A model generated the notes under the pieces. That model was not told the DNA's origin. It did no database searches and was given only the letters and a program-made list of their open reading frames with translations. From positions 1 through 64,000 of the forward strand of contig JAEUHI010000043.1 in assembly GCA_016795385.1 (NCBI GenBank): DNA of 64,000 bases. Reading direction: 5' to 3'. The translations under genes and the position numbers were made by a program. Shown piece by piece: positions 61,509 through 64,000 of the stretch (its first letter is position 1; each line of letters opens with the position of its first letter). The DNA is from Verrucomicrobiales bacterium (GTDB taxonomy: Bacteria > Verrucomicrobiota > Verrucomicrobiia > Verrucomicrobiales > DEV007).

Positions 61509-64000
61509 TCAAAGATTTTCAGTCGTTTTCTCGAACCCCTGCGGCGGATGTTCAGCGAAGACGATCGCCTTTTGGTAGATCCGGTTGAGTTGCCCTATCA
61601 GATCCGAGATGGGCTCCAACTGCTTCCGATCGATCGCCAGCGCCTCTTGGTCCGTCTCCCCTCCGATCCGGACGTGGTGGATCTGTCCTTTGAAATGGTC
61701 TTCCGCGAACATGCGGAGGTTTCCGAATTCCTCGAAGGCCTCGACGAGGGTGTCGTGTTCCTCCCGGGAGATGGCGCCGATCTTCAACAATTGACCGAGC
61801 CGGTCTTCCGTATTGGTGTGCTTGCAGCTCACCCCGTGATACTTGCAGAGCACGGATGCCAAAAACACGGGGAAACGGGAGAGCTTCTTCGCGTCGAAGA
61901 CTTCGCCCTCCTCCAGCTTGCCGATGACAATCGGGCTCTTCTGACCGAACGACTTGATCTGATCTTTAAGATTGGCTATGGCGTAGTTCCCACCTTGGGT
62001 GAGAGTCTTGTCCGTTACCGGCGAACGCAGCGTTTCATCCACCAAAGAAAGATACTCGCCGAAGCGCTTGTCATCCTTGGGGCCCACCAGGGCTTGCACC
62101 GAGGTCAGCACCTCTTTTTCGATCAGGTCCTTGTCAGAGAAATTGCTGAAGACCATCTCCGGAGTGCCGATGAATCCCTTTCCTCCAAGGCCCGGAGAAT
62201 TTCCGCCGGGGTCGAAACAAAAGCCCTCGGCGATGGGTTTCTGCATCTCCACACCCAACGGGGTTTCACCCAGCGCGGTAATCCGCATCTCGAAAAGCAC
62301 GAGCGCCTTCCGCAGGGCGGTAGTGTCATAGTTTTTGTCATGCAACACCGCGAACTCTAGATCCGAGTAGGCAAACATCTCGTTTCGGGAGCCGGATCCG
62401 AGCAACATCATGGTCTGGTCGTCCGGATTCACGCCGAAGGCTTCGAGGCACTCCTGATAAATCGCCGCGGTGAAATCCCGGAACTTCCTGGAGGTCACTT
62501 CGACACCCACGGAACGACCTTTCTCGACGAGTGAAGACCTTAGTTCCGCGAGCTTCCTCCGATCGCTTTCCAGGTCGATGGGGCGATCCTTGATGCCGTT
62601 CTCGCCGAGGTAGCCATCGATGACCTTGCCGACCTCGACAAGTGCACTTTTCCCCCGTTCGCTTTCTCCGGCACCCACAAAGCAGCGTTCCGCACAGCAG
62701 TAGTTCCGAATGGCCAGGGTGGGACTGCCCTGCCGGTTCTTGGCCGCCGCATCGATGAAAATGGATCCGGAATCAGGATGGGAGACCGGCACCAACCCGG
62801 CACGGATTCCCGGCGTCAGGAACACGCTAAGATCCACCGGCGGTTGTTGAGCGACGGCCAATTCGAAGAAGCGGACGAAAGCCTTCCGCATCGGCCCGGT
62901 ATCCTGGTTCGCCTTGGAGGCTTGATGCTCGAGACGTTCCAAAGCCGTAACGAGTTCGTTCACGTTCTTCTGCCGGGATGGCAAGTCCTTGTTGCCCAAT
63001 ACCGCCAGCATCTCCGTCTCAGGAAAACTCTCGAAACCGTTCACCCATTTCAACTCGTTGCAGAATGCTCTCAGCTCCTTATCGATCTGAGCCGGTTTAA
63101 AGCTGCCGGGATTGGAAAGTGATTGATATTCCGCCGATTTTGACACCACTTTCCGAAGCGCCTTTTCCAACGCCTGTTCCATTTTCGGATCCCACGGAGA
63201 GAGTTTGATGCCAAATTGTTTCTTAAACTCCTCACTCTGGCCGCTGTAAAGCCTCTCAAAGCCACCGGATTCCCTGACATGGCTCTCGAATCCCTCAAGG
63301 AGCTGGCCTCGGATGAAATCCGTCACCACGTCGGAATTGATCAACTTGAGTTTCAACGCATTTCCGAAGAGGGCGACGTCTCCCGGATCGACCGAGGCGA
63401 TTCCATGGAAGAGTCGGCTGACCTCTTCGCGGATTTGAGGAACCCATTCCGGCTCTCTCTTCGCAAGGTTTCCGGCAGCCTCAAGCCAATTGGTGATCGC
63501 TTGATGCCGGTCCTTGTTCCCAACGATCATCTTGACCTGATCGACGGGGCTTTCGCCACCCCTGTCCACTCCCTCCATTCCTTCCCGAAGAGCCCGGGTG
63601 AAGAGAGCCTCGGTGATCAGCATGGAAGCGTTCTTGTTCCCCACTTGAAAAGTCACGGGCTGTCCCGGAACCTGCGTACTGTTGACGCGGATCCCTTCCA
63701 TGAGAAGAGCTTCGACCTCGATGGGCTCCAGTCGGGGCGGAGCAAACCCAAACCGCGTGACGAACTCTTGCTCAACCATCTTGGTGAAGGTACCGTCCAC
63801 CACCTCACCCTTTCCGATTTCGGCTGTGATCAGATTCCTCGCCAACCTCAGGGGTGCCCGTTCATTGTGCAGGTTGATGACCTCGTCGCGGCGGGATTCG
63901 AGATCTCCGAGAACTTCGTTGACCGTTCTCGATGACAAACCTCGGTGCCGGGAAATCTCCCTTCCCGCGATACCCGCCGCCTCGCTGCCAAGCTCGTGAC
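61509..64000 (-). CDS. Large DUF294/GlnD-like nucleotidyltransferase-core protein (5' end outside window)
   Basis: At least 809 residues; a TTG at 63938 is possible, but the frame stays open to the window edge (IAGREISRHRGLSSRTVNEV), so the gene continues upstream. The nucleotidyltransferase motif is clear: MLLGSGSRNEMFAYSDLEFA, with GS and the D-x-E metal pair, preceded by FTAAIYQECLEAFGVNPDD. The C-terminal block HTNTEDRLGQLLKIGAISRE, then EEFGNLRM, matches DUF294-C. A long N-terminal half is unassigned. A/T-richer than neighbours. GlnD and DUF294 proteins transfer nucleotides to partner proteins; here the target is unknown. Confidence 0.78.
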   Translation of the reverse strand, partial: HELGSEAAGIAGREISRHRGLSSRTVNEVLGDLESRRDEVINLHNERAPLRLARNLITAEIGKGEVVDGTFTKMVEQEFVTRFGFAPPRLEPIEVEALLMEGIRVNSTQVPGQPVTFQVGNKNASMLITEALFTRALREGMEGVDRGGESPVDQVKMIVGNKDRHQAITNWLEAAGNLAKREPEWVPQIREEVSRLFHGIASVDPGDVALFGNALKLKLINSDVVTDFIRGQLLEGFESHVRESGGFERLYSGQSEEFKKQFGIKLSPWDPKMEQALEKALRKVVSKSAEYQSLSNPGSFKPAQIDKELRAFCNELKWVNGFESFPETEMLAVLGNKDLPSRQKNVNELVTALERLEHQASKANQDTGPMRKAFVRFFELAVAQQPPVDLSVFLTPGIRAGLVPVSHPDSGSIFIDAAAKNRQGSPTLAIRNYCCAERCFVGAGESERGKSALVEVGKVIDGYLGENGIKDRPIDLESDRRKLAELRSSLVEKGRSVGVEVTSRKFRDFTAAIYQECLEAFGVNPDDQTMMLLGSGSRNEMFAYSDLEFAVLHDKNYDTTALRKALVLFEMRITALGETPLGVEMQKPIAEGFCFDPGGNSPGLGGKGFIGTPEMVFSNFSDKDLIEKEVLTSVQALVGPKDDKRFGEYLSLVDETLRSPVTDKTLTQGGNYAIANLKDQIKSFGQKSPIVIGKLEEGEVFDAKKLSRFPVFLASVLCKYHGVSCKHTNTEDRLGQLLKIGAISREEHDTLVEAFEEFGNLRMFAEDHFKGQIHHVRIGGETDQEALAIDRKQLEPISDLIGQLNRIYQKAIVFAEHPPQGFEKTTENL

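Noticed and set aside
1..64000. tRNA, rRNA and prophage genes
   Set aside because: No cloverleaf-like or rRNA sequence, integrase or phage structural gene was seen by eye; a tRNAscan/Infernal run would be decisive.

Overview
The window is a GC-rich bacterial chromosome segment, most likely from the Verrucomicrobiota (Verrucomicrobiae; Luteolibacter/Haloferula-like). This is inferred from gene content, not from a marker-gene search. Supporting content: a DUF1549/DUF1553 + DUF1501 pair (typical of Planctomycetes and Verrucomicrobia), an ECF sigma factor overlapping a membrane Ser/Thr kinase, large secreted multi-domain proteins, a lone pseudopilin, and an McsA-McsB-ClpC operon. Genes are dense. 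The largest gene-free gap is about 219 bp (35338-35556), and I see no tRNA, rRNA or CRISPR array.

Left part (1-28 kb), accessory-rich. It opens with the end of an ISL3-like insertion sequence that abuts a 5'-truncated serine hydrolase. Next come the DUF1553/DUF1501 pair, two membrane proteins, the ECF sigma/kinase pair, a 2200-residue secreted haem/beta-propeller protein, and a secreted protein with three internal repeats that shares its C-terminal domain. An A/T-richer three-gene operon follows (NUDIX hydrolase, three-helix membrane protein, 918-residue FAD/NAD-fold protein). Then come two PLP trans-sulfuration enzymes (one of fungal STR2/met-7 type), a small secreted protein, a pseudopilin, a CE15-like esterase and an LprI-like protein. 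A 9-base motif (CCTGACAAA) occurs ten times before position 24.4 kb and was not seen afterwards.

Middle (28-56 kb), mostly housekeeping. A truncated-type Hsp70 lies next to a 1700-residue FHA-coiled-coil protein with five 93-bp tandem repeats. After these come cysS, hemB, a sensor lacking an output domain, lysS, a metallophosphoesterase, pgsA, the mcsA-mcsB-clpC operon, ilvE, sufS, a HipA-like kinase with its DUF3037 partner, mrdA (PBP2) and uvrC.

Right part (56-64 kb). A PaaX-like regulator (whose central region belongs to a Cas2-fold family) is bracketed by two almost identical perfect 36-bp palindromes. It lies downstream of an iron(III)-type ABC importer operon (binding protein, double permease, ATPase) on the same strand. 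The window ends inside a large protein with a DUF294/GlnD-like nucleotidyltransferase core.

The best candidates for undescribed biology are the NUDIX-membrane-FAD operon (18110-22122), the palindrome-bracketed PaaX/Cas2-like gene (56713-57602), the clustered CCTGACAAA motif, the HipA-DUF3037 pair, and the FHA-coiled-coil/Hsp70 cluster.
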